64,000 nt of DNA from Saturnia japonica (GCA_033032175.1 CM065320.1:13101413-13165412), one strand, 5' to 3'; shown: positions 1-10,584, counted from the first letter of the stretch. The notes: generated by a model not told the origin, from the sequence alone. Translations and numbers: made by a program.

Positions 1-295
1 AAAGATAATATCTGTTTTACAAAAAGTGTTCCCAAAGTGCTTTAAATTAAGATGTCGTTACTGTACCAGAACACCGTTTTTTTTTAAACTCCTTAATAGA
101 TTTTATTAATATAAATACAATTAAATTGGAATATGATAAAAATGTCACTACGATAAAAAAATTTATATAACTCAATCATTTGGAAAAAGGGAAGTTCAGA
201 CAACACCCTATATTATATATAGCACATGATAATCATTCTGCCACTCTCACTATCAATGGTTTTATGTGGACTGTCTTATAACAACTATTTTTGAA
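1..295. other. AT-rich DNA, nothing recognised
   Basis: No motif, repeat or coding signal that I can support in this opening stretch. Confidence 0.5.
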
Positions 296-565
296 TACAA
301 CAAAGGTGGCAAACAAGTATGCGGCCCGTCTGATTGTAAGTGGCTACCGTAGTCTGTAGATGCTTGTAGTATCGGTATCATTAGTAGGTTGCTAACCTTG
401 AACCCCTCTACCCCATAGAGCTCTGCAAAACCTACTCACTGCAGGAACAGAACACTAGGTTATTTAAATGAGATCTTATGTAGGCTGGACGTATTCCATC
501 AGTAGGACTGTCCAAGTAGAGAGAAATCTAAAAAAAAAAATTCTCTGCCCTGTCTCTCTAAGTGT
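296..565 (+). repeat. Dispersed repeat family Z, copy 1
   Basis: It opens with CAAAGGTGGCAAACAAG and continues through CTACTCACTGCAGGAAC and CCAAGTAGAGAGAAATC. The same ordered blocks recur at 16245, 48262 and 53590, with a short piece at 11003. This is a common lepidopteran interspersed repeat type, probably the non-coding end of a retroelement. The parent element is not identified here, and no terminal repeats are visible. Confidence 0.75.
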
Positions 566-645
566 CTTCCTTGCTTAAACCCTTCGTAGACTAAGCCTGC
601 AACTCCTTGTTATGATGCACAAACTTATATATATGTAAACATATA

Positions 646-677
646 CAAGGTGTCCAGAAAGGGTATCGGGTATTTGT
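646..677 (+). repeat. Left terminal inverted repeat of DD41D element
   Basis: It begins CAAGGTGTCCAGAAAGGG and matches the reverse complement of 1917-1948 at all 32 bases. The match stops at base 33. It follows TA at 644-645. Confidence 0.95.
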
Positions 678-752
678 AAGTTCAATGAAACAAAAATTAT
701 TTGTATGCAATAAAAAAGTTTATTGTTTATTATTAGCATATGAATTGGAGAA

Positions 753-1832
753 TTATTTGAAAAAGATGATGTTATCCAAATGATGACCGTTACGTTGCTG
801 GCACTCTTCTAAACGGAAACGAAGATTGGCGATAACACGTTGACACATAGCTATCGATATTGCTGCCATTTCTGACCTGATGTTTTGCTTTAACTGGGTT
901 AGATTCGTCGGATTGTTTTGATAAACCTTACTTTTAAGGTATCCCCATGCAAAATAGTCAAGCGGGCTAAGGTCGGGGCTTCTGGGAGGCCAGTTGATGT
1001 TACCCCTTCGCGAAATGACTTTATTAGGGAATAATTCGTTAACAACTTCCATTGAGTCATTTGAGGTATGGCAAGTGGCCCCATCTTGCTGGAACCACGT
1101 TCTTGAGTTGAAACCTGCAAACTCCTGCAACTCTGGGACCAAAAAATTTCGCAACATATCGCAATAACGGTCACTATTCACATTAATTGCTCGGCCTCGT
1201 TGATCTTCATGAAAATAAGGACCAATTATGCCTTTAGCAGACATAGCGGCCCAAACAACGACCTTTGGGCTATGCAGGGGTCGTTCATGCTTGCGTCTCG
1301 GATTCTCCACTGCCCAGTACCGACAATTCTGCTTATTAACATGACCATTCAGGTGAAAATTTGCTTCATCACTGAACAGTATGTTTTTAAAGTTGTTAAA
1401 TCGCTGCAGCATTTCGTTCGCAAAATTAAGTCGATTAGCATAGTCCGTATCCTTCAATTCTTGAACCAATTGAATTTTATAGGCTTTTAGATGTAAGTCT
1501 TTCTTTAAAATCGAATGTAAAGACGATTTTTTGATGTTCAACGCTTGGCTTCGCTTTCGGATGGATAAAGACGGATTTTGACGAACCGACACCTCAACTT
1601 CTTCAATTGTTTCTTCATAGCGAACTGAACGAGGACGACCAGAGTTTTGAATTTTAACTGTCGCACCTGTATTCTCGAACATCCTGATCCATTTCCTAAT
1701 GCTATCGTCACTTGGCGCGTGGCATGTACGATATTCCGCACGATAGAGACGTTGAGCAGTCACTATTGAATCACCATTACGATAATACGCTCGTACGCAA
1801 AATGCGCGATGCGTCCCCGAGTACTGTTCCAT
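753..1832 (-). CDS. DD41D mariner-like transposase, intact
   Basis: The product is 359 residues and would excise and reinsert the surrounding element in the nucleus. The N-terminal third has a helix-turn-helix region resembling DUF4817 (about residues 10-60), then a GRPR motif near residue 66 and a second helix-turn-helix-like stretch (about 85-120). The catalytic DDE/D core shows D155 in FSDEANF, D250 in FQQDGATCHT and D292 in SPDLSPLDYFAWGYLK. There are 41 residues between the last two aspartates, hence DD41D rather than the DD34D of classical mariner. The frame is open 42 codons further upstream, but those codons read through the terminal repeat, so the methionine at 1832 (MEQYSGTHR) is the likely start. 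All three aspartates are present and nothing is broken. DD41D groups such as rosa are known in insects; assignment to one needs a tree. Confidence 0.92.
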   Translation of the reverse strand: MEQYSGTHRAFCVRAYYRNGDSIVTAQRLYRAEYRTCHAPSDDSIRKWIRMFENTGATVKIQNSGRPRSVRYEETIEEVEVSVRQNPSLSIRKRSQALNIKKSSLHSILKKDLHLKAYKIQLVQELKDTDYANRLNFANEMLQRFNNFKNILFSDEANFHLNGHVNKQNCRYWAVENPRRKHERPLHSPKVVVWAAMSAKGIIGPYFHEDQRGRAINVNSDRYCDMLRNFLVPELQEFAGFNSRTWFQQDGATCHTSNDSMEVVNELFPNKVISRRGNINWPPRSPDLSPLDYFAWGYLKSKVYQNNPTNLTQLKQNIRSEMAAISIAMCQRVIANLRFRLEECQQRNGHHLDNIIFFK

Positions 1833-1916
1833 CGTGACTAAAACTCCACAAAATGGCGGACGCCACGAACCCCTCCCCGCACCCTTTAGACGCCCCGTTT
1901 CGAATATGGCGCGAAA

Positions 1917-1948
1917 ACAAATACCCGATACCCTTTCTGGACACCTTG
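1917..1948 (-). repeat. Right terminal inverted repeat of DD41D element
   Basis: It ends CCCTTTCTGGACACCTTG and is the exact reverse complement of 646-677. TA follows at 1949-1950. Confidence 0.95.
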
Positions 1949-1952
1949 TATA

Positions 1953-2592
1953 AATCATTATTATACCGTCAAACAGAAAATCTGTTTTACGCGATAATTA
2001 TGGCAAAACTAAACGAAAAACAATTAGCGCCATTCGATTTAAAAGTTCAAGAGGTCAGTCCACCCACATATTGAATGATAAAAACGACCGGATAGTTATC
2101 AGTTTCCTTTTAAATAAATACAATCGTAATTTTATACGGACGGATTCACTGATATTCGATTCAATAGAATAAATAATAATAAAAGTGATATGATTTTGCT
2201 TCATTAACAATGATTCCATTTGAATACCAGACTGTTAGATGTTGAGAACAGGGAAGAATTGAGATAAATAAGTAGCGATGTAAATATACAAATAGGTAAT
2301 CCGAAGCAATCAACGAGTGTCTTGAGTTTCGCCGTCGAGTTCCCCCCCTCTTTCCGGCATTTAAATCAATCGATTCGTGTTTCGCATCCATTAACTGTGT
2401 TTCCAAGCTTTTTTCTCCGCCCATCAATATTATTTTAGTAGTCATATTTTAAGTTAGAAAGAAGAACTAGAAATCATAATAATAGTCTAGGTTTTTTATG
2501 TTATTAATCGTATCTGCCGTTATGAGATGATGTGGGTAAAGTTGGTAACACTGTATGTATAGAAATAGAATCATGGAATCATTTTATGAATT
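1953..2592. other. AT-rich DNA between elements
   Basis: Short open stretches occur on both strands, but none resembles a known protein. I recognise no repeat. Confidence 0.45.
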
Positions 2593-2904
2593 ACTAGGAC
2601 CCACGCAACTTCGTCTGCGTCATATAAGAGAGAGAGAGAAAGCGCTAGAGAGAGTGGGTCGTAGGCACTGTATTATAGGCTCCACCCGCCTTCCACATTA
2701 TTCATTCTGCATAATAAAAATGCGCTCGCGATATTTGTTCATTATTTTGCTGCCGAGTTATTTTAAAACTGTGATATCTCCTAAGATATTAATTTAAATC
2801 AATTACTGTAAAGGGTAATTTTGTTCCAAATTGAATACTTATGATAAATAACGTATTTATTTCAATAAAGATTAATACAATGTTATATTGAGTAAACTTT
2901 AAAA

Positions 2905-2988
2905 GATAGCCACATGCATTCTTTTCCCAGGGAGGAAGGAGGGAAACATGCGTATGTGTATTTAGTGATCGGAACGATAGCCACATGC
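2905..2988 (+). repeat. 5'-truncated family K insertion with 13-bp target duplication
   Basis: GATAGCCACATGC occurs at 2905-2917 and again at 2976-2988. The 58 bases between them include GGGAGGAAGGAGGGAAACAT and TGTATTTAGTGATC, matching the 3' end of the family K repeat at 48553 and 58550. The H1 copy at 36286 lacks both the insert and one copy of the 13-mer. This is what retrotransposition of a truncated 3' end would leave. Confidence 0.8.
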
Positions 2989-3189
2989 CGTAACGGCCTT
3001 TTTTTAGAGTACTTTAAAAAAAATCGGTTATACACTATTGTTGCGTAACTTTAACCATTTACGCAGCATACGCAGTGAAAGCTCTCAAAAGGAATAAATT
3101 ACCCCAGTTTTTGCAACATTTTTCATTGATGCTCCGCTCCTATTGGTCATAGCGTGACGTTATATAGCCTGTAGCCTTCCTCGATATAT

Positions 3190-3505
3190 GGGCTATTGAA
3201 AGCTAAAACATTTTTGATGTGAAACATCATGTTGGCGTGGCGATACAGGCCGTGGTGACGAATCGCTACGTTATATGATAGAACATATGTACTATGAATT
3301 ATAAAATTATGAAAATGATTGAGTAGTCGTGATTTGAAATATATTTTTTTTAATTGATGTAATAAACAGTCATTATTTTATGGAACAAATTTTTAATGCT
3401 TTATCTTTTAATTATGCTATATCTGATTCCTGTTGTAATCTGTTCTTTTATGCATATAACTTATACAAAATAATTTCGATGTTTGACATCTGCCAGGCAT
3501 CCCGT
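3190..3505. other. Inserted block inside H1 element
   Basis: The H1 copy at 36286 joins GGGCTACCC directly to CCATTCGAACCAGTAG; here about 300 bases intervene. The block starts with a small palindrome, GATGTGAAACATCATG, followed by CGTGGCGATACAGG, and later has GTTTGACATCTGCC. It is probably a short DNA element, but I cannot define clear terminal repeats. Confidence 0.5.
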
Positions 3506-3603
3506 GATGGATTTCTTTTCCCATTCGAACATGTAGTTCCTGAGATTAGCGTTTTCAACCAAACAAACAAACTCTTCAGCTCTATAATATTAGTACATAC
3601 AGA

Positions 3604-3954
3604 GACTACTGGTTTTGCTCTGGTCTCTGGTATAGATTTCAAATAGAAAGGAGTTCTGAATTTCTAGAATTTGAAATAAATTTCCCATCGCAACCGCATT
3701 TCAATAAAATTTATACCCTTGTAACCGTCTTCAAGGAAGGAGGGTGGCGATGGGTTCATTCGCAACAGTGTCAGCCAGCTTATGCTGAGTTGTGTGCCAT
3801 TTGCAATGTCACTGCACCAAATAATTTCATGTTTATTTTTATTAACCCACTTAAAAAAAAGATGAGGTTCTCAATTCGAATGTATATTTTTCTTTGTTTA
3901 TGAACCGATTTAGATGATTCGTTTTTTTTTTAGAAAGGGGATACTTAAAGGAAA
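3604..3954. other. No recognisable feature
   Basis: Nothing supportable apart from short homopolymer runs and a GGAAGGAGGGTGG tract near 3737. Confidence 0.4.
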
Positions 3955-4163
3955 CTTTAGAATGGGTGACTGATCTATCAATGCATAGCTCAAACTACTG
4001 AACGGATTGGGCTGAAATTTAGCAAACCGAAAGTTATTATGACGTAGGCACCCGCTAAGAACGGGTTTTTGAAAATTCAACACCTAAAGGGGTGTAACCC
4101 GTATTCAAAATGTATATGGAGAAACCATATCTAACAAAAATGAAACCATGGGACACAGCAAGT
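3955..4163 (+). repeat. Helitron-like repeat, family H3, copy 1
   Basis: It matches 51566-51788 in order: ACTGAACGGATTG, TTATTATGACG, AAGAACGG and GAAACCAT. The terminal block here reads CACAGCAAGT where other copies have CACAGCTAGT. It is non-coding. Confidence 0.6.
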
Positions 4164-4439
4164 AAATTAATAAGGAAAATAGATCTCGGTAGGTAATTAC
4201 CTTATTGCTTATCTGGCAAGCCACAACCCTCGGCTGGCTTCAAACTTCAACCAGCTACATTATCACATAAATCAGACGTGATTCTGTTTAACGCAAGTCT
4301 GTAGTTTGATTTAAAAAGTTAATTACCGTAGAGTAACAAATAACAGGTTGGAAAAAATGCGTAACTTTTCAGCATTCAGTAAAAAAAAAACATGAACTAT
4401 GAACACGAACGATGGGGTTTAAGAGCTGACCAATAGCAT

Positions 4440-4770
4440 TTTCAGCACGGAGACGTCCAAGACAACCTCACCTGTACATGGTGCTCCCTATTGAGTAACG
4501 CACTAGGAAATGGCGATAACGGGATGGTAGGGTTGTTTTCCCCGACTGGTTCTCGACCACCATGCATGTGATGAAAAACCTGACATAGTGACTCGCTTTT
4601 GCGTGTCGGGTTTCGGGATCAGCCCATGCATATCCTGTTAAATTAATGCAGGCTGGCATGACAGCAGCGACCGTCATTGGATTACGATCTCTCGGTGGTC
4701 ACCGCTGTGTTAGGATTGTGTGCTTACTATCATTGAGAGTACAGTCAATTTGCCGTGCTACTATAAAAAT
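4440..4770 (+). repeat. LINE 3' end, family G, copy 1
   Basis: The right part (about 4640-4770) has GCAGGCTGGCATGACAGCAG, TCTCTCGGTGGTCACCG and CCGTGCTACTATAAAA. It matches the tails at 35005-35130 and 43940-44067. The left part shows degraded coding-like sequence without an intact frame. By analogy with the better copy at 34770, this is the C-terminal and 3' UTR remnant of a non-LTR retrotransposon. Confidence 0.55.
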
Positions 4771-5529
4771 AACATAGAGATGTGTTAGTGTGTATTAATT
4801 CAATACAGTGAATTAATTTAATAAATGAAAAATATGAAAAAACATTGTTTCTAATCATAACACAGTGAAAATAAGAACTATATTGCCTTACAGTAATGCT
4901 TTGATACTTTGCGTGCGAGAATCAACACTTTTTCCAATATGCCAATTAAGGTCACCTCTAACGTATAAAGTAAAGTTCTATTTCAAATCGTAATATAATA
5001 GAAATAAATAATTGCGAATATATTATATGTAATCATTAAAAACGATTTTTCAAGAAATTATTAAAAGTATAATTACTTTAGGATTGTAAATAACATACAC
5101 CAATTATGTTGTCACTTTTACATACACTGGACACGCAAGTTAAGCTTAACAATTCTCTGTCTACAGATTCACTTGTATATGTATGTATAAATTATAGTAA
5201 TCTTTCTTTTATTGAAATCTATATTTTCATCCTCCCCTCTTTATATAACAATATCCCTACTTCTATTTTTATGAAACGGGTACAAGCCGTCCTAAGAACT
5301 AAATCTATAATTTGACATAACTATATCTCCTGTACATGTGATATTTTTCTCAAAACAAATATGATACTAAAAAAACTTTCTGTCTCTCTGTTTGTTTTTC
5401 AGGATTTAACTAGAAAATGGCTTGATCGATTTAAATATTTTTTACATATGAATTATATTATGTCTATTCGCAATTGATAGGCTATTATACTTGTTAATTA
5501 TGTAATGCTTACAAAAATCGTAAAAATGA
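4771..5529. other. AT-rich DNA, nothing recognised
   Basis: No repeat unit or coding similarity visible. A run of TATGTATG-type simple sequence lies near 5175. Confidence 0.4.
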
Positions 5530-5645
5530 ATAATTCCAAAAAAATACATTGTATTTCAACAGATTTTGATGAAATTTTGTATACGGTAAGTATATGTTAT
5601 GACGTCATTGACAGTCCGTAAAAAAAAAATATAATTTTTGAAATC
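5530..5645 (-). repeat. Family D repeat fragment
   Basis: Read on the minus strand it gives GTATACAAAATTTCATCAAA, the motif shared by the longer family D copies at 9750 and 16705. Boundaries are poor. Confidence 0.4.
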
Positions 5646-6299
5646 ATAACATATGAGCAGAAATTAAATAAGGAGTCGAAAATAATTAGGTATTACGTAC
5701 ATATATACATACATACATACTGAACAATTAATAACATCTTTTTTGAATCAATGATGCATCTAGAAGTTAAATCAATTATAAATTGGGCTGAGGCGATATC
5801 GATTCGATGTTCCCGTGCTTTTATTTGAACACTTCGAATACTACTTTAGAATTAGTGAACTGTTAAAATTGAAATCGGATTTATAAACCCTACTTAATCC
5901 TAAACCGATAATAACTTCTATATGTTTTGCCTTGCTTAATATTATGTACATTTAAAACATATCACTTTGGCTGCCATCATCATTTTGAACTTTAATTACC
6001 TTTAGTAGTATGCATACAATATTGTATTAATTACCGGTCTATAAATGGACCACTGTGGAGGAAAAGCCTCTTTCTGAGCAAAACCATGGACAGAACTTTG
6101 ATATATCGACGATTTTCCATTGACGGTATATTAGAAATCGGTTTGTATATATACAAAAATACACATTGATTTTTGAACTGAAACTTATTAGGCACTTTTT
6201 TTGGACGAAAATTTAGAGTGAAATTTTAGGAATGCATCACGTTTATAAAATGAGGAAGACAGCTATACGTTTTGTATTTATATGTTTGGTAATCGCGAC

Positions 6300-6395
6300 T
6301 GAGTGCCTTAAGCGCTCGCTCCCAAGCCACGGTGACGCTGTAAAAGCCGTCTCAGGTTTCAGGGCCCTTATGGCTAACAGTATGAATCATAGTAC
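6300..6395 (-). repeat. Family K repeat fragment
   Basis: GAGTGCCTTAAGCGCTCG, CTGTAAAAGCCGTC and AGGGCCCTTATGGCTAACAG match the reverse complement of the family K copies at 48553 and 58550, and the same-orientation copy at 51184. Confidence 0.65.
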
Positions 6396-6424
6396 ATTCC
6401 TAAATCAACGATGAATACTGAGAT

Positions 6425-6610
6425 ATCGTTATTCCATCGGCGGTCTTCGCTGTCAAGTCAGCCTAAAAGTTAATGGGCTGGTGGATATACAATGGCTGAT
6501 CTCGGAGCAAGTAAGTCACTACGACGGCTTTATTATCGTGGTCATAAACCAGTCATGTATAGATCACTACCACCCGCTTGATTACTGGATATACAACGGC
6601 TGTTACTAAT
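6425..6610 (+). repeat. Dispersed repeat family S, copy 1
   Basis: It shares GGCGGTCTTCGCTGTCA-like and CTACCACCCGCTTGATTACT blocks with 11245-11480. It carries no coding frame, and its class is unknown. Confidence 0.55.
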
Positions 6611-6684
6611 TTCAGCATTTCCGTTACGTTCTGTTCAATGCTATCTAAAGCAATATATACTATTCAATTCCCCAAAAATTTTTT

Positions 6685-6765
6685 TTTATATCTGACTACA
6701 CTGTTAGCCTTAGGGACCCTGAAGCCGCTGCGGCTTTTACAGCTTCACCGGATTTGAGATCAAAT
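6685..6765 (+). repeat. Family K repeat, 5' fragment
   Basis: It reads TATCTGACTACACTGTTAGC, then GGCTTTTACAGCTTCACCGG. This is the left end of the family K unit; the GC-rich middle is missing. Confidence 0.7.
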
Positions 6766-7555
6766 ATTTTTTCAAGGTTTTAGGAAGATATGGGGGTAGA
6801 CGAAGAATATTTATGCCATATAGCCGAGTTTTTTTCTGTCGCCCGATCGATGCCTGAACATCTTTTTAAAATTAGAATTTAACGTTTTATATTTTGATCA
6901 CTGCCTTATGACGCAATACCAAGCACAATTACTGGTTAGGTAAAACATTTTCTGCGTGACGAATTTAATATTTTTATTACCGACTGTACCTGTAGAACAA
7001 AGCGATAAAAGCATGGGTTGATCGGAAGATGACTGTCACGTGTGCTGCCGCGTCACTAACACATATATAAAAACAGTATATTTACTAGGTCACGCACACA
7101 TAGGGCCGCACGCAAACATGAGTTGAAGTCTCTATACGATTCTTTCATTACCTGTAACGTACTGTAGTAAAAGTGTCGGTCGGGTCGGACACTTTCCCAT
7201 GTAGCTACCCTCCGAAAAACGCACGATGAGGAATATTATTCCAATAATATATATAATAAAACAAAATATTTTTAAAGTCTCATTATAATAATAACAACAA
7301 TTACGAATACATGATTCTTGAGTTACTTGGTGATATAACGTATTGAACTAGTTAAAGTCTAACCTTCTTTATAACTTTCTTAGGTCAAAGTATTTTACTG
7401 TAACTAAGCCCGACGGTGAATCGATAAACTTCAAGGGTAACCCTCAAATTATGTCGAGATTAGTCCCTATATAATAAAATTATAGCTTAGGTTGTGGTCT
7501 CCTTGAATTATTAATCGAACTATGGAAAATAGGTATTTTACACACTGACTGAGAT
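6766..7555. other. No recognisable gene or repeat
   Basis: AT-rich DNA with a few CG-rich islets near 7090 and 7170. I see no coding or repeat match within the window. Confidence 0.4.
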
Positions 7556-7745
7556 TTCGTTCCGATCTTCGTTTTCTTCTTACCCTTTATCCTACCTAAG
7601 TAGGGTCGGTACAACATGTTTTCTTCTTCCACTTGACTTTATCAAATATCATCTCAGTATTCACACCTCTTATACGCATATCATTCTTCACACAATCCAT
7701 CCATATCTTCATCGCTCTTCCTTTACCCTATATTCATCTACGTTC
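7556..7745 (-). pseudogene. RTE-like LINE C-terminal tail
   Basis: On the minus strand it reads the tail motif of many insect RTE-type open reading frames: a WMDCVKNDMRIRG-like block, then an EWKKKT-like block (here VKWKKKTCC) and a DPT-like end. A second copy with the same word order lies at 30400-30660. Only the last 60 or so codons remain, which fits 5' truncation during target-primed reverse transcription. It is not functional. Confidence 0.7.
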
Positions 7746-8650
7746 ATACTTAACATTCTTTAATTTCGCTATAAATATAGTTTATGGAATGAATTTTCAA
7801 TTACCTACATAATATTATGTGAACGACAATAATCTTAATATTCAATATCAAAGACTTATAAACGGTAAAATACTACTAGCGGTTCGGAAAACATCCCAGT
7901 CATCGAAAAGAGCTGACAAGAAACTTAATAAGATTTATAATTTTTAAATCACGGGGCGGAAGCTAAACTGAAAATAAAGTGACCGACCCGAACTAAAAAA
8001 CGTGTGCGTCTCGGGACGCTCGACACAAGTGATAACTTAAAGTAATCTAAGTTGAACTATTTAATATTGAAATTGTTTAACTTGAGAAAAGCTTAGATTA
8101 TTACTTAAACTTTATGTATATTAATATGATAATGTGAGGAAAGGTTATTTATTAATAAAATGTTTTATTGTTTATAAAATATATTTTATCCTTAGTTACA
8201 ATTCTTGAATATTTACATTAGAACACTAAGTAGAGAAGGGAAGCCAGACAGAGTGGTGCCGTAACGCGTTACGTTACGAAGCGGTTTACCCTCCCATAAG
8301 AAGTTATCACTTCAACAAAAACAAACGCATACATTAATAGAATATTCGAAACTATGACAGTCGTGAAAGTGGCTTAGCTATATTATGACCAGATATATAC
8401 GCACTGTTGTATTTACGTATGTATGTGGTGTATATATATGTTTTATTCCTCTTTTTTGGAATGCCACTGAACCAAATTTTAGATTTTAGTTGACTTTTGC
8501 CAAAAACGTAAAACGGTAACGTCATGGCGTAACGACAAAACATAATTTAAAGGCAGTCCTTTGGCTAATAGATGTCGTTACTTGTATTATACAAACATTT
8601 ACACCCTTAGGCATTGAATTAAAAAAAACTTTGAAACACCTTTTTTTTAC
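7746..8650. other. AT-rich DNA, nothing recognised
   Basis: It includes a GTAACGCGTTACGTTACG palindromic motif near 8260. No gene or repeat assignment. Confidence 0.4.
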
Positions 8651-8654
8651 TTTC

Positions 8655-8880
8655 GAACTCAATTGCTAAATACCAAATTTTCATAGGTCTATCTTCAAAA
8701 ACTACATATTTTCATAGGTAAACTTACATCCCCAAGGATTTTCAAAAATTCTTCCTCAGTGCTCATCTACAGTGTAAAACGAACCCGCTTGCAAATGTTC
8801 ATAGGCCGACACAGTAGTTAGAGATGTGCATTAATAAATCAGTTAGTCAGTGATTCAGTCAGAAAAAGTAATTATATGTG
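8655..8880 (+). repeat. Dispersed repeat family P, copy 1
   Basis: It has CAAGGATTTTCAAAAATTCTT, then CAGTGCTCATC and GTGCATTAATAAATCAGT followed by AGTCAGT repeats. The end resembles the family H3 repeats read in reverse, and the copy at 22865 has the same order. It is non-coding, probably a retroelement or Helitron end. Confidence 0.5.
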
Positions 8881-9034
8881 TCGAAGAGAGACATATCAGG
8901 ATAGACTGTCGTAGACACCAGGATTTTCCTTGATATCTTCATTACGGAATCAAAGACCTTGTGGGTGTAATCAGGGTTAAGTTTTTAGAACTGTACAGGT
9001 GTGCACTGTCCGACAACCCAAGTGAGAATGATGG

Positions 9035-9360
9035 ATATTTATTTAGGGTTATCTCCAGTAGCCTCTAACTTACCCAATCCCACCCCATAGCTACCCCACC
9101 CCCATCCCAAGGCTCGCATGTCTGATGTTATCGCTATCTGTAGGTGACCTGGTAACTGTAGCCAGCCAACAGCCAGAATGATTTTCTCGTCGGGTTCAGA
9201 CTTAGTGGGTAACCTCGTACAATCTTGATCCATTATTAACGGTCTTCACGTTGCGATGCAGCTTCAGCAAGAATCATCTCTCAAGTCCGCCGTTGTATGC
9301 TTAAAGCTGCATGGGCTACGGAGCGCCACTGTTGTTGCTAGCGTGCGCTAAGCCTCTACT
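9035..9360. other. GC-richer block with a 64-codon minus-strand frame
   Basis: The block is clearly richer in G+C than its surroundings. On the minus strand (9233 to 9039) a frame begins MDQDCTRLPTKSEPDEK and ends with Gly/Trp-rich sequence. The rest of the block (to 9360) includes GCGCCACTGTTGTTGC. I do not recognise the protein. It could be an exon fragment or, more likely, the edge of an old transposable element. Confidence 0.35.
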
Positions 9361-9749
9361 TCGTTTTCACGTATTTTGAGTATCTACTTCAGAAAATTAT
9401 TATCTCGTTGCTATGACACATGTTTTATTTATAAATAATCGCATAGAATCGATTCTCTGACATAATATGTATAGGTTACACGTATGAGTTACCGAGTTTA
9501 TCTATGTTAATTTTACCATAAAACTAATATGTACTTTATGGCTGTTATATAAACACGGTGGCTAAAGCTTTAAAAGTTATACTGATTCACTACGCTAATT
9601 CTATTTGACCTTGCCTGATCCAATGAATATTTATGTTATTTAGTATGTATACAGATACGTAACAGTATATTTTAAGTAGTATTTTAGTTCTTGTATATGT
9701 AAAGAAAAAATTCTTTACTATTTACCTTTTTTTTAAACACTTTTAAAGA

Positions 9750-10170
9750 GACTTGCGGTACCCCACGCAGCTACTCACCGGTTTTCATACGCAGTAATTA
9801 TTTTTTCCTTTAATTTTATTATTACTCATATTATTGACAATTCATAAAAACTGTCATCAGGATTGAGGTATGATGTATTCTAATACTTCCAGTGTACATA
9901 TTCATATAAATTAGTTGAGATATTTTTTTACGATTTCTCCAAGTAATATTGACTATTCTTATATCTTCATAATTATGAAATGATGTATGCTTCCCGTCTA
10001 CAAAATTTCATCAAAAACAGCTGAAAATTAATAAGTTTTTTTTACGATTTCTAAAAGTATTATTGAAAATTCGTATAGTCTATTAATTATGCGTTAAATC
10101 TGGACATAGACAAATAAAAACAGACACAGACGTTTTTGTCTGTGTATGTTTCTCAAAAATCTCTTTTCTA
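9750..10170 (+). repeat. Family D repeat (RTE-like tail), copy 1
   Basis: It shares with 16705-17210 the CGCAG-TACTACGCAG-like opening, ATATTATTGACAATTCAT, TACGATTTCTAAAAGTA, and a terminal run of CAGACA-type units after a 'GACATAGACAAATAAAAACA' block. The layout resembles the 3' end of RTE LINEs or their SINE partners. Confidence 0.55.
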
Positions 10171-10584
10171 GACCACTCGACCTCCAATATAATAATACCC
10201 TTTATTTATGAACAAGCATTCAGTGCTGGCTTAATTTGGCCTATTGTCTTAAGGGCTTTCATTAACACATTCGAGAAATAAAACGAAGGACAACCCATAT
10301 CCTATGTAATCACATTAGACTAAACACACGCCTTGTTAGACATAGAAGAATGGGTTTACATATATTTTTAGTGGCTATTTATGTACGGATGGACGACAAT
10401 ATTCATAAGTAGGAAGGGAGAGGATATTTTTGTTTTAGGAAGTGTTTTGTTATTAAGATATAATATTTGCTTTGCTGGTTTAGAATGAACTATTTGAACT
10501 TTGTATGTATTAATTATACCAATACATACAATAAAATAAATATTAATTTATTGGTATATTTAGCGACCGTTTTGAAGTAATGAT

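Larger units (their letters stand above)
646..1948 (-). mobile_element. Complete Tc1/mariner-superfamily transposon (DD41D type)
   Basis: This 1303-bp element is bounded by perfect 32-bp terminal inverted repeats at 646-677 and 1917-1948. TA lies immediately outside both ends (644-645 and 1949-1950), and the flanks in fact read TATA on both sides. It contains one uninterrupted transposase gene on the minus strand. TA duplications, TIRs and one DDD-type gene are the hallmarks of the IS630-Tc1-mariner superfamily. Perfect TIRs and an unbroken frame indicate a young insertion that may still be mobile; that last point is inference. Confidence 0.95.
2593..3603 (-). mobile_element. Helitron-like element, family H1, with two nested insertions
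   Basis: On the minus strand it begins near the TACTAATATTATA block typical of these elements and ends CCTAGT at 2593. The 699-bp copy at 36286 aligns along its length: the (GA)n tract, TGATATCTCCTAAGATATT, and the cluster around CTCTCAAAAG. This copy is longer because of a 58-bp piece at 2918-2975 and a block of roughly 300 bp near 3190-3505, both absent from the other copy. It is non-autonomous, with no Rep/Helicase. The CTAG-T terminus supports a Helitron-type origin, but this is not proven. Confidence 0.65.

Noticed and set aside
899..1741. Other open frames overlapping the transposase on both strands
   Set aside because: They are antisense or shifted shadows of the transposase with no recognisable motifs.
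1833..1958. Upstream 42-codon extension of the DD41D transposase frame
   Set aside because: It reads through the terminal inverted repeat and its first codons lie outside the element, so the methionine at 1832 is the sensible start.
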